Assembly (NCBI RefSeq): GCF_022699665.1
Contig: NZ_JALDNB010000007.1
Coordinates: 186,001 to 250,000, forward strand
From: Chryseobacterium aahli
GTDB taxonomy: Bacteria; Bacteroidota; Bacteroidia; Flavobacteriales; Weeksellaceae
Length of the DNA stretch: 64,000 bases
Direction of reading: 5' to 3'
Part shown: positions 40,412 through 48,842 of the stretch, one piece after another
Numbering within the stretch: position 1 is the stretch's first letter
How the letters are laid out: each line of letters opens with the position of its first letter
Made by a program: the position numbers and the translations under genes
The notes under the pieces: model-generated
The model's database searches: none
Seen by the model: the letters and a program-made list of their open reading frames with translations, nothing else
What the model was told of the DNA's origin: nothing

Positions 40412-40816
40412 ATGACGAAAAAACAGATCACTCAATTATCATATGAAATTACAGGATTAGCCATTAAAGTGCATAGAACATTAGGAGCCGGACTTTTAGA
40501 AAGCATCTACGAAAAGTGTTTAGTACATGAACTTATTAAAAATGGATATGAAGTAATACAACAAGTAAAAATTCCTATAAACTATGACGAAATTACAATC
40601 GATGCTGACTTGAAAATCGACTTGCTTGTAAATGATTGTATTATTGTAGAATTAAAAGCCATAGAACAATTACTTCCTATACATGAAGCTCAGTTACTGA
40701 CGTACATGAAAATTTTAAAGAAACCACAAGGTTTATTGATTAATTTTTTCACTGATAACATCACAAAATCTTTAAAACCATTTGTTAATGAATATTTTAG
40801 ATCATTACCAGACTAA
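40412..40816 (+). CDS. GxxExxY-family protein (PD-(D/E)xK-like)
   Basis: 134 aa. The family motif is GAGLLESIYE near residue 29. It is followed by a compact alpha/beta fold with KIDLLVNDCIIVELKAIEQLLPIHEAQLLTY, where the Asp and the ExK (VELKA) resemble the metal site of PD-(D/E)xK nucleases. Members are small, widespread in Bacteroidota, often in mobile or repeat-rich settings, and have no established function. Here it splits an otherwise amino-sugar-related gene set, with its own promoter, and looks like an insertion. The ATG start follows the -7 box at the usual distance. Confidence 0.85.
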   Translation: MTKKQITQLSYEITGLAIKVHRTLGAGLLESIYEKCLVHELIKNGYEVIQQVKIPINYDEITIDADLKIDLLVNDCIIVELKAIEQLLPIHEAQLLTYMKILKKPQGLLINFFTDNITKSLKPFVNEYFRSLPD

Positions 40817-40916
40817 TCAGCATATCGCTTAATTTAGATTTATCTAATCCTTAAAATATCTTATAAACTAAAACATCTTAATGGTTCAAAAAATTTAAAG
40901 AAATTAAATGATTTAA

Positions 40917-41377
40917 ATCAATCATCATTTATCAACCATCAATTATAAAAATTTAAATATGCTACACATAGACATCCACAGTTTTTCATACAAAAAAGGA
41001 GGCATTCCCAAAGACGATTCAGGTAACGGAGGTGGTTTTACTTTCGACTGTCGCGGGATTTTAAACCCCGGAAGAGTGGAAGAATATAAAATACAGACCG
41101 GAAACGACATCGGCGTTCAGGAATATCTTGAAACAAAAACAGACATGCCTAAATTTTTAGAGTTGATAAAAAGTATGGTTTCCATCAATATCGACAACTA
41201 TTTGGGCAGAGGTTTTGAAAACTTACAAATCAACTTCGGATGCACTGGCGGACAACACAGATCGGTTTATTCTGCCATCAAAATTGCTCATTTTATTGAA
41301 GAAAAATATGGTCATCAGGTAGAAGTAAGTCTGCACCACGATGAACAGCACCAGCTAAATAATAAATGATGATTGAT
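40917..41377. repeat. 16-bp inverted repeat flanking the RapZ-C gene
   Basis: atcaatcatcatttat at 40917-40932 recurs as its exact reverse complement at 41362-41377, where it overlaps the stop codon. The sequence is low in complexity; related ATCA/TTAT-rich strings occur again at 41400-41440. It may be a degenerate dispersed repeat or chance similarity. Confidence 0.4.
40959..41369 (+). CDS. Free-standing RapZ C-terminal domain protein
   Basis: 136 aa, matching only the C-terminal half of RapZ. The signature NFGCTGGQHRSVYSAIKIA is the key segment of the RapZ C-domain, with FDCRGILNPG near the N-terminus and HHDEQHQ at the end. In E. coli this domain senses glucosamine-6-phosphate and binds the small RNAs and RNase E partner; the P-loop ATPase half is missing here. 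Placement between an AmgK-like kinase and a MurU-like uridylyltransferase suggests a sensor of amino-sugar phosphate or a third component of recycling. That link is an inference from gene order. Confidence 0.85.
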   Translation: MLHIDIHSFSYKKGGIPKDDSGNGGGFTFDCRGILNPGRVEEYKIQTGNDIGVQEYLETKTDMPKFLELIKSMVSINIDNYLGRGFENLQINFGCTGGQHRSVYSAIKIAHFIEEKYGHQVEVSLHHDEQHQLNNK

Positions 41378-41447
41378 AATTTATAAATGATTATTTAAAA
41401 ACTATTTATTTCTATCAATTATTATTCATCTATTATCAATAACAAAA

Positions 41448-42161
41448 ATGAAGGCATTAATTTTTGCAGCAGGAAAAGGAACTCGACTGAAACCCTTTAC
41501 AGATCATCATCCGAAAGCTTTGGCTAAAGTAAACGGCATTCCGCTTTTGGAAAGAAATATTACCTACCTAAAAGGTTTTGGCATTAATGATTTTGTGATT
41601 AATGTGCATCATTTTGGTGAGCAGATTGTAGATTTCCTGAAGAAAAATAATAATTTTAATTGTAAAATTGAAGTTTCAGATGAGTCTGAAGAACTTTTGG
41701 AAACTGGTGGTGGTTTGGTTTTTGCTAAAAAATTTCTTGATCATGGCGAAGATTTTATCATCATGAACGCTGATATTCTTACAGACATCAACATAAATAA
41801 TTTAGTAGAATACCACAAGAAGATTAAAGATTTTGCTACTTTAGCAGTATCGGACAGAGAAAGTTCGCGTAAGTTATTATTCAACGACGATTTGGTTTTA
41901 AGGGGTTGGCTTAATGTGCAAACAGGCGAACAACGATTGGCAGAGTTTAACAAGGGATTTAAGCCTTACGCATTCAGTGGTGTGCACTGCATTAACCCTG
42001 TTATTTTTGATAAAATAAAACGAACAGGGAAATTTTCTGTGATGGAAGAATATCTGGATCTGATGCAGACCGAAAAAATTCATGGTTTTCTGCACGACAG
42101 TATTCTGATCGATGTAGGAAGACCGGCATCTGTGATAGAAGCCGAAAAATATTTTAAATAA
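41448..42161 (+). CDS. MurU-like sugar-1-phosphate nucleotidyltransferase
   Basis: 237 aa. The N-terminal FAAGKGTRLKPFTDHHPKALAKVNGIPLLE carries the pyrophosphorylase signature (GxGTRxxPxT...PK). IIMNADILTD provides the metal-binding Asp, and LLETGGGLVFA the sugar-contact loop. The length equals that of MurU, which makes UDP-MurNAc from MurNAc-1-P; related enzymes make other NDP-sugars. The neighbouring AmgK-like kinase supports the MurU reading. Seven bases after the stop the LOG-family gene begins, so those two are coupled. Confidence 0.82.
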   Translation: MKALIFAAGKGTRLKPFTDHHPKALAKVNGIPLLERNITYLKGFGINDFVINVHHFGEQIVDFLKKNNNFNCKIEVSDESEELLETGGGLVFAKKFLDHGEDFIIMNADILTDININNLVEYHKKIKDFATLAVSDRESSRKLLFNDDLVLRGWLNVQTGEQRLAEFNKGFKPYAFSGVHCINPVIFDKIKRTGKFSVMEEYLDLMQTEKIHGFLHDSILIDVGRPASVIEAEKYFK

Positions 42162-42167
42162 AAGACA

Positions 42168-42920
42168 ATGGGAATTGAAGGAAGCAGGGATGAAAGTTTA
42201 CAAAATCCTGAATTAGATATCAACGAATCAATATTACACAATAGTTTCAGACAAAAAACATGGGACGAAATCGTAACCAAAGACAGCTGGATGGTTTTCA
42301 AAATCATGGCAGAATTTGTGGATGGTTATGAAAGAATGGCAAAAATTGGACCCTGTGTTTCAATTTTCGGATCAGCAAGATTGAAGCCTGACACGAAATA
42401 TTACGAAATGGCGGTAGAAATTGCCGAGAAAATCACCAAAATAGGTTTTGGAATCATCACCGGTGGCGGTCCCGGGATAATGGAAGCCGGTAACAAAGGC
42501 GCTTTCAACGCACAGGGAAAATCTATAGGACTCAATATTGATTTACCCTTTGAACAGCATTTCAATCCTTACATCAACAAAATGTACTCGCTTAATTTCG
42601 ATTATTTCTTCGTAAGAAAAGTGATGTTTGTAAAATATTCTCAGGGATTCATTGTGATGCCGGGAGGTTTTGGAACTTTGGATGAACTGACGGAGGCGAT
42701 TACTTTAATCCAAACCAATAAAATCGGAAAGTTCCCTATCGTTTTGGTAGGATCAGAGTTTTGGGGAGGCTTGCTTGATTGGTTTAAAGATACTTTGCTA
42801 AAAGAAGGAATGATTTCGGCGGATGACCTTGAGCTATATCGTGTGGTAGATACAGCAGACGAAGCTGTGGAGCACATCAAATCTTTTTATGAAAAGTATG
42901 CGGTGAATGTTAACTTTTAA
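42168..42920 (+). CDS. LOG-family protein (TIGR00730-type Rossmann fold)
   Basis: 250 aa. The central GGGPGIMEAGNKGA and VMPGGFGTLDELTEAI are the PGGxGTxxE signature of the lysine-decarboxylase-like (LOG) family. Known members split nucleoside 5'-monophosphates into base and ribose-5-phosphate; bacterial roles range from purine salvage to nucleotide-analogue release (PpnN). An N-terminal extension of about 60 residues precedes the core. It starts seven bases after the nucleotidyltransferase stop. The link to amino-sugar metabolism, if any, is unknown. Confidence 0.88.
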   Translation: MGIEGSRDESLQNPELDINESILHNSFRQKTWDEIVTKDSWMVFKIMAEFVDGYERMAKIGPCVSIFGSARLKPDTKYYEMAVEIAEKITKIGFGIITGGGPGIMEAGNKGAFNAQGKSIGLNIDLPFEQHFNPYINKMYSLNFDYFFVRKVMFVKYSQGFIVMPGGFGTLDELTEAITLIQTNKIGKFPIVLVGSEFWGGLLDWFKDTLLKEGMISADDLELYRVVDTADEAVEHIKSFYEKYAVNVNF

Positions 42921-42979
42921 TTGGCATTATATTTGAGCAAATTTTATTTACTAAGATGATTAACAATCAATAAATTAAG

Positions 42980-43450
42980 ATGAAAAAATTTTTATACATA
43001 TCAGGTATTCTATCACTATTTGCACTCATGAGTTTCATGGCGGCAGATTTCTTCTCATCAATGACGAAAGTCGATTATATTGATGGAAGCAAAACGCTGA
43101 AGTTTACAACAAAGATGAATACCAGTCATATTTCGGATGCTATCAAAATCAACCGCAGCACGGCAGGTTTTGAAGCCGAAGTGAAGAAATATGTAAACAA
43201 CAATTTTGATGTTTATGTAAATGGATCTCCCAAAACCCTAACTTTCACAGGAAGTCAGGTAAGCGGAGAAACTGTATGGGTCTATTTTGAAACGAGCGGT
43301 GTTTCGGAGGTGAGCAATTTAAAGATTAAAAACACGATTCTTTTAAGTGCTTTCCCAAAACAAATTAACCTTGTGAATATTGCCTATAAAGGAGCTCAAA
43401 AAACCATGAATTTCCAACGAGGAAAAGAGGTGAATGAGGTTTCTTTTTAA
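42980..43450 (+). CDS. Exported DUF6702-like protein
   Basis: 156 aa. N-terminal hydrophobic signal (MKKFLYISGILSLFALMSFMA), then a beta-rich domain (KVDYIDGSKTLKFTTKMNTSHISDAIKI, VWVYFETSGVSEVSNLKI, FPKQINLVNI) with the pattern of the DUF6702 group, where small exported proteins follow M1 peptidase or LOG genes in Flavobacteriia. Probably periplasmic. The function is unknown. It follows the LOG gene by 59 bases and ends at a good terminator. Confidence 0.75.
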   Translation: MKKFLYISGILSLFALMSFMAADFFSSMTKVDYIDGSKTLKFTTKMNTSHISDAIKINRSTAGFEAEVKKYVNNNFDVYVNGSPKTLTFTGSQVSGETVWVYFETSGVSEVSNLKIKNTILLSAFPKQINLVNIAYKGAQKTMNFQRGKEVNEVSF

Positions 43451-43476
43451 TAAGAATTTTTAGTTTAAACTATATG

Positions 43477-43503
43477 ACCACTGCTTTTGCGGTGGTTTTT
43501 TTG
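43477..43503 (+). terminator. Terminator after the DUF6702-like gene
   Basis: Eight-pair stem accactgc / gcggtggt, TTTT loop, then a T run. Confidence 0.85.
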
Positions 43504-43697
43504 TTTTTCAGACCTCATCATTCTGATTTAATTAAATTATTTTAAAATCAATTTACTTACTTCAATTATCTGAATTATATTTAAATCTGATTGTTCATCA
43601 TCATTCAGTTTTCTTTATCTTAAAAACCACCCATTAGTTTTCATCATCAGAATTAGATATGATTGAAGTAATTAAAAACTCGAAACTTTAAAACAAA

Positions 43698-43727
43698 AAA
43701 AGGCGAACTAATTAATAGTCCGCCTTT
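43698..43727 (-). terminator. Terminator of the TonB receptor / DUF5689 operon
   Basis: Stem aaaggcg...cgccttt around an AT-rich centre; on the minus strand it is followed by seven T. It lies just past the DUF5689 stop codon. Confidence 0.75.
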
Positions 43728-43746
43728 AATTATCATATTAAGCTAA

Positions 43747-45843
43747 TTATTGAGCTTTGATTTTAAAATCATCTATCTCCCACGTTGCCGCAGCAGAAGT
43801 TGTAGAGGTATACTTGAATGCTATTCTTACGTTTTTGCCTAAGAATGCACTTAAGTTTACATTTCCAGAACTTACCCAGTCTCCAAATGCTGCAGTATTG
43901 GTATCTAAAGTTGCAGGTAACTGTACCCAAGTAGTAGTTGATGGGTTTCCTGTATAATTTTCAGTGGCATAAACCTGTAAAGCATTACCTGCGTAACGAA
44001 CATCTGTTGTAAAGTTGACTGTAGCAGCAGTTTTACCAACCAAACTAACAGCCTTTGAAATCAACCAATCTTCGTTTGCAGGATTTCCTAATGGAGCACT
44101 CATCACTGCATAGTAATTAGTTCCATTACCTTGGTTAGAAGTATTCCAAACTTGAGCTCCGGTTACGCTCACGGTTGTCCAGTCTGAGCTGAAACCACCT
44201 GCTGCAAATCCATCATTGTAGATAGTTGGCATTGGAGTATAAATACTTCCGTCACATCTTGGATTATCTAAATCTACATTTGAAAGTTTAGTAATCCAAA
44301 GCTGATAAGTTCCGTTAAAATAACTAGCAATAGCATAAACATCACCTTTACCTCCTTCTACTTCTATAATACCCGGTTTTAAAGGCGTAGTATTTGTTCC
44401 GAAATCTGCTTGTCCGCTTGTTCTCAATGTAATTTTGTTACCAGAACAGTCTTCTAAAGTTCTGTTTGATGTCGATGTACCGTCGGAATAAGTCTTCCCT
44501 AAATCTGCATTGATAAACTGCAAATCTTTAATTTTAATCCATCTTCCTACATCGGCAGTTGTAAGCTGAGAGATGGTTCTTTCGGTAGGAACTACGGCTC
44601 TTGAAGGAGTATTGGTATCAAAGAAATATTTATAAATATTTACTTCTTCAATTTGTCCAAACTGGGTATTGTTACTGAACAATGCACCCAATTGAATTTC
44701 TCCGCTTACATTTCTTACATAGAGGTCTTTAAGCTTAATGTAAACATCTTTACCTAATCTGAAACGATTATCTAAGAATAAATCTAATTTGTTTAAATTA
44801 ACCCTTAATCCTCCTGAAGCATCTTCTACGTAAATGTATTTATATAAATTTCCTGTCTCATCATTAGCAACGACTTGCGCTTTAACATAAAAGTCACCAG
44901 TGATTTGAGTCCAGTTTCCTCCTGTATACATTTGTTTGACTTCTGCAATAGTTTTTAGAGTCAACCCATTTGCGCTAAATTCACATGGATTTGAAGTGAT
45001 TCCATCTAAACGAGGGAATTTAGTCATCTTAAGGTCAGTAACCTTATTGATATACATTTGGTAAGTAGAATTAAATTTACTGTAAATACCTACAAACTCT
45101 CCGTTTCCTGACGGTAAAATCTGGTTTGCAAATGATGCATAACCACTGTTTCTTACTACTCTGGTAGTGGTTGTACTCGCATCTCTAATCACTCGATCAA
45201 TCGTAACTCCGTTTGGAGCATAATTTGTACACAATACTCTACTGTCAAATTCTGCATTTTCCATTTTGATCAGACATCCGATATACTTGTCATTTGTAGC
45301 AATCATCTGTGCAGAAGTCATTATTTTAGGAATAATGTTCTCTCTGATAGAGCATGATCTGAAAATTTTTGAAGGAACCAATTTTTCAGGAATTCTTAAA
45401 ACAGATGTTGTGCTTGCCGGATCTTTAACTCCCAATTGCACCACTCCACCATAAGTTCCTAAAGCAAGACCAGCAAGTTTGATATATACTTTAGAACCCT
45501 GAGGATATTGTGTATATGTACTTACCATGTCTACACTGATTACGAAACCTTGCGTAGGATTTTCAGCTTTATCCTGAATGTAAATTGTCTTATAAATATT
45601 CCCTGTTTCATCTGTTGAAGAAACATAACCTTCTACGATATCATTAGAATCATCAGGAAAAGCATATACCGTATTTACATACTTTGCTCTTAGATCAGTC
45701 AATGTCATTGTCTTGGTAAGATCAGCACACTGAAAGTTAGCAAGATCTGGCTCGTCATATTTATCATCGTGTACACATCCTGTAATAAACAGCGTAGCAC
45801 AGACAATGAAAATATATTTTAAAATTGAATTATATTTTTTCAT
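43747..45843 (-). CDS. DUF5689 lipoprotein with C-terminal choice-of-anchor J-like domain
   Basis: 698 aa. Signal peptide and lipobox FITGC-VH; acidic DDKYDEPD follows, as in surface-exported lipoproteins. Two DUF5689-type OB-fold-like repeats come next (VEGYVSSTDETGNIYKTIYIQD and VKAQVVANDETGNLYKYIYVED). Residues about 560-698 form a galactose-binding-like / choice-of-anchor J domain (YNDGFAAGGFSSDWTTV, WEIDDFKIKAQ). It starts 11 bases after the TonB receptor stop and is probably its lipoprotein partner, like SusD for SusC. The nuclease gene beyond the receptor suggests nucleic acid or phosphate compounds as the target; this is inferred. Confidence 0.8.
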   Translation of the reverse strand: MKKYNSILKYIFIVCATLFITGCVHDDKYDEPDLANFQCADLTKTMTLTDLRAKYVNTVYAFPDDSNDIVEGYVSSTDETGNIYKTIYIQDKAENPTQGFVISVDMVSTYTQYPQGSKVYIKLAGLALGTYGGVVQLGVKDPASTTSVLRIPEKLVPSKIFRSCSIRENIIPKIMTSAQMIATNDKYIGCLIKMENAEFDSRVLCTNYAPNGVTIDRVIRDASTTTTRVVRNSGYASFANQILPSGNGEFVGIYSKFNSTYQMYINKVTDLKMTKFPRLDGITSNPCEFSANGLTLKTIAEVKQMYTGGNWTQITGDFYVKAQVVANDETGNLYKYIYVEDASGGLRVNLNKLDLFLDNRFRLGKDVYIKLKDLYVRNVSGEIQLGALFSNNTQFGQIEEVNIYKYFFDTNTPSRAVVPTERTISQLTTADVGRWIKIKDLQFINADLGKTYSDGTSTSNRTLEDCSGNKITLRTSGQADFGTNTTPLKPGIIEVEGGKGDVYAIASYFNGTYQLWITKLSNVDLDNPRCDGSIYTPMPTIYNDGFAAGGFSSDWTTVSVTGAQVWNTSNQGNGTNYYAVMSAPLGNPANEDWLISKAVSLVGKTAATVNFTTDVRYAGNALQVYATENYTGNPSTTTWVQLPATLDTNTAAFGDWVSSGNVNLSAFLGKNVRIAFKYTSTTSAAATWEIDDFKIKAQ

Positions 45844-45854
45844 AGTAGTAAAGT

Positions 45855-48602
45855 TTAGAATCTTAGATAAACATTTGTGAAGAAAGTAGTACCTCTGTCA
45901 TACCAAAGTTTTGGCCCAAAGTATGGTGTTGCTCTCTGAGCGTCTAGAAGCGCTTCATTGAAATTCACATTTCTACCCTGCTCAAATCCGCCAGTAACGT
46001 AGTTTCTGTTATTCAGGATATTATTTACCGAAACACTGATTCCCATTCTGTATTTGCCTAAAAGGAAAGATTTACCAGCATTGGCATTCAACATGAACTG
46101 ATCATCAAATTTTTTCTGTGCAGTAATCTGCTGAATAAGTTCCGGCGTAACTCCCGGGTAAGGATCATTAGTCAATGGATCCGTGTACATGTAAGGTGTT
46201 TTATTTAAAGCTGAAAGATCAAGATATTGATCCATTAAATAATTCGCAGAAGCACCTACCCACCAATATTTAGGTGAATTGTATTTTAAACCGAAAGAAA
46301 ATGCTTTTTGCGGAGTTCCTGCAACTTTATAATCTTTGATATTTGCTTTGCCCCAAGTATCTTTTGAACCTCTAAACCCGTTAAGATCATCAAAGGTTGA
46401 TACTTCAGGATTGTTTGTGTATTTATATTCTCCTACACTTGCTACACCAACCGCATTTAAAGTAGGCGTTATTTTTACATCAAAACCTAATTCTGCACCA
46501 ATGTATCTTTTGTTTACACCACTCATCGCTTCATTCACTAATGTACTGAATGAATTTCCTAAACTTCCGTCATTTACATCTGCATAATATCTTGAAATCT
46601 CAGTTGCATTACTGATTGTAGTGTAATATCCTGACAATCTTAATTTCAGAATCTGCCCTCTCATGATATAACTTAAATCATTTGAGTTGATGATCTGATT
46701 TTTAACTCCCGGCGTTAAATAATCAACGGCTCTAGGATTGATGTAAATTTCATTAAGAGTCGGCGCTAAGCTGAAAAAAGCTCCGTTGTAAACGATAAAG
46801 TTTTTACCATTGATCTTATAGGTAACCTTTCCTTTTATACCGGCATCTACAGCATCATAGATACTGCTTTTCCCTTTAGAATTATCTTTAAATCTCAAAA
46901 GACCGCTTCTGTAATCTCCGTCTCTTTGTGATTCTGAATATGAACTAAAAATGGACGCAACGATGTTAAATTTATTAAAATCAACTTCAGATGAGATATT
47001 TAATGAGTACTGATCTCTTAATAATTCATAAGAATATTGAGTTCTGTCTCCTACTTTTACCTCAGAACTAGCATCATCTGTATTATATTTCACATCATTA
47101 TTAAATGCATTGAGATTATATGCAAAATTAGCTCCTAATAAATCTTTAACTCTTCTAAAGTTATCTGATCTTAAATTCTGATAATTAAAATTAATATTCA
47201 ATTTCCAATTATCTGTCATTCTGGTATCAAAGTGAGAAGCAAAATTGAAAGTTTTATCTCTGTTTACATCTTCCACAACTGTATAAACCGCTCCTCTTGG
47301 AGAACCATCCATATTGGTAAGGTTTAGGCGGTTGGCATTATACAAAGCATTCCAATTGATTTGCGATTGAGCTCTGAACTCGTCGGCATTTAAAATTCCG
47401 AAACCAGGTAATTTTCTGTAGTAGGTAGGATTGGGATCTGAAGCATGGAACCAGTCTAATCTGCTTCGTGCATCGCTACCAATTTGGTAAGAAACCGTAT
47501 TAACCCAGTTTGAGCTTTTTCCTATTTTTAAATAATCGGTAAGCATAAACATAGGTTCAAAAACCTTTCTTATTCTTGAATTTCTCTCTTCACCATCCTG
47601 CATTCCCCAATATGAGTTATAATTTTTACCCATAATGTCATAAACTTCCTGTGTATTTGGAGAGTTCGATGCTCTGTATGTTGGTGATCCGAAACCTGTA
47701 AAGTTGATTGAATGTCTTTCACTAAATTTCTTCTCTACCGCCGCAAAATAAGCATAAGCATCCTGATAAACTCCGTCAATCACTGCATTGTCTCCCCATC
47801 TTCGGCTTCCTGATACTGTAAACGCCCAACCACTTTTGCTTAACCCTGTAGAATAAGTCGCCATCGCTCTGTGAAGGTAACTTCTATTGGTAAATGAATA
47901 TGCTAAAGAAGTCTGTTTTCTGTAATTAGAAGCTCTTGTATTGTAATACACAACTCCTCCTAAATTACCAAAGGCATATTCTGAGGGTGTAATATTATCT
48001 ACATTTTCCTGAGGATATCTCGTAACATCGTTTAGACCTCCCCAGTTACTGAAATCTATTCTTCCGTCATCATTTTTAGACATCGAAACACCATTAAACA
48101 TAACGTCTTCAAATCTATTATCTACCCCTCTTGGTCTGAACCAATATGCACCCAATTCAAAAGCAGATACATTCTGAAAGGCATCTCTTCCTGAGCTCAA
48201 AAGCCCTACTGTAGGCTGCATTGCAGAACCTCCATCTTCGGTATCATTAGCCGAATCGTCAATTACAACAACACCTGCATCTGTTGCCTGGCTGTTGTTA
48301 AGAACAATTACACCTAAGTCTTTTCTCTTCTCATCAGCAGAAATATCAAATTCCAAAATTTTTGACTCAAAATTTGGTTTTGTGATAGTGATAAGATAAT
48401 GTCCTGGCTTTAAATCTACAAACTGGAAGTAACCTATTTTGTCTGCAGTTACATCATCAACAGAATTGTCAAGATCTACTTCGGCTCTCTCTACAGGCTT
48501 ACCATCCTGACCCTTAACGTATGCATATGCAGTAGTTTGCGCATAGTAATACGATGCCGGAAGTAATGTAAACAAAGAGATTAGGGATAGTTTTTTAATC
48601 AT
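45855..48602 (-). CDS. TonB-dependent receptor with N-terminal carboxypeptidase-regulatory-like domain
   Basis: 915 aa. Signal peptide (to about residue 21), then a carboxypeptidase-D regulatory-like beta-sandwich (residues 25-95, YVKGQDGKPVERAEVDLDN, GYFQFVDLKPGHYLITI). The plug follows (VSAFELGAYWFRPRGVDNRFEDVMFNG, NLGGVVYYNTR) and a large barrel that ends in NVYLRF. It brings a ligand across the outer membrane with TonB energy. The DUF5689 lipoprotein gene follows in an operon, and an exported nuclease-like gene is divergent. It carries its own promoter with -33 and -7 elements. Confidence 0.9.
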   Translation of the reverse strand: MIKKLSLISLFTLLPASYYYAQTTAYAYVKGQDGKPVERAEVDLDNSVDDVTADKIGYFQFVDLKPGHYLITITKPNFESKILEFDISADEKRKDLGVIVLNNSQATDAGVVVIDDSANDTEDGGSAMQPTVGLLSSGRDAFQNVSAFELGAYWFRPRGVDNRFEDVMFNGVSMSKNDDGRIDFSNWGGLNDVTRYPQENVDNITPSEYAFGNLGGVVYYNTRASNYRKQTSLAYSFTNRSYLHRAMATYSTGLSKSGWAFTVSGSRRWGDNAVIDGVYQDAYAYFAAVEKKFSERHSINFTGFGSPTYRASNSPNTQEVYDIMGKNYNSYWGMQDGEERNSRIRKVFEPMFMLTDYLKIGKSSNWVNTVSYQIGSDARSRLDWFHASDPNPTYYRKLPGFGILNADEFRAQSQINWNALYNANRLNLTNMDGSPRGAVYTVVEDVNRDKTFNFASHFDTRMTDNWKLNINFNYQNLRSDNFRRVKDLLGANFAYNLNAFNNDVKYNTDDASSEVKVGDRTQYSYELLRDQYSLNISSEVDFNKFNIVASIFSSYSESQRDGDYRSGLLRFKDNSKGKSSIYDAVDAGIKGKVTYKINGKNFIVYNGAFFSLAPTLNEIYINPRAVDYLTPGVKNQIINSNDLSYIMRGQILKLRLSGYYTTISNATEISRYYADVNDGSLGNSFSTLVNEAMSGVNKRYIGAELGFDVKITPTLNAVGVASVGEYKYTNNPEVSTFDDLNGFRGSKDTWGKANIKDYKVAGTPQKAFSFGLKYNSPKYWWVGASANYLMDQYLDLSALNKTPYMYTDPLTNDPYPGVTPELIQQITAQKKFDDQFMLNANAGKSFLLGKYRMGISVSVNNILNNRNYVTGGFEQGRNVNFNEALLDAQRATPYFGPKLWYDRGTTFFTNVYLRF

Positions 48603-48642
48603 AATAAACTTTTTTTTAACACCTACTTTATTTAAGGGGCAA

Positions 48643-48671
48643 CAAATTTAGGATTATTTTCATAAACACAA
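48643..48671 (-). promoter_or_regulatory. Promoter of the TonB receptor / DUF5689 operon
   Basis: On the minus strand TAAATTTG (48643-48650) is preceded by TTG (48669-48671) with 18 bases between. The leader would be about 37 bases. Confidence 0.6.
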
Positions 48672-48842
48672 GCACAATTAAATCCGTATACTATTAATTT
48701 TCCTTAACAAGCCTTAATTATCATAAAAAAACCGTGTGTTTATCATTAATACTGAAAATTTACCTTATTAAAATAATTTAATGTTGAATATTATATAAAA
48801 TTAGTAATTTTACCCCCTTAATTTTTTGAATATAACAATAAG

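Noticed and set aside
43451..43746. A small gene or RNA in the 297-base gap
   Set aside because: Only short AT-rich frames and two terminators are present; no tRNA-like or conserved structure seen.
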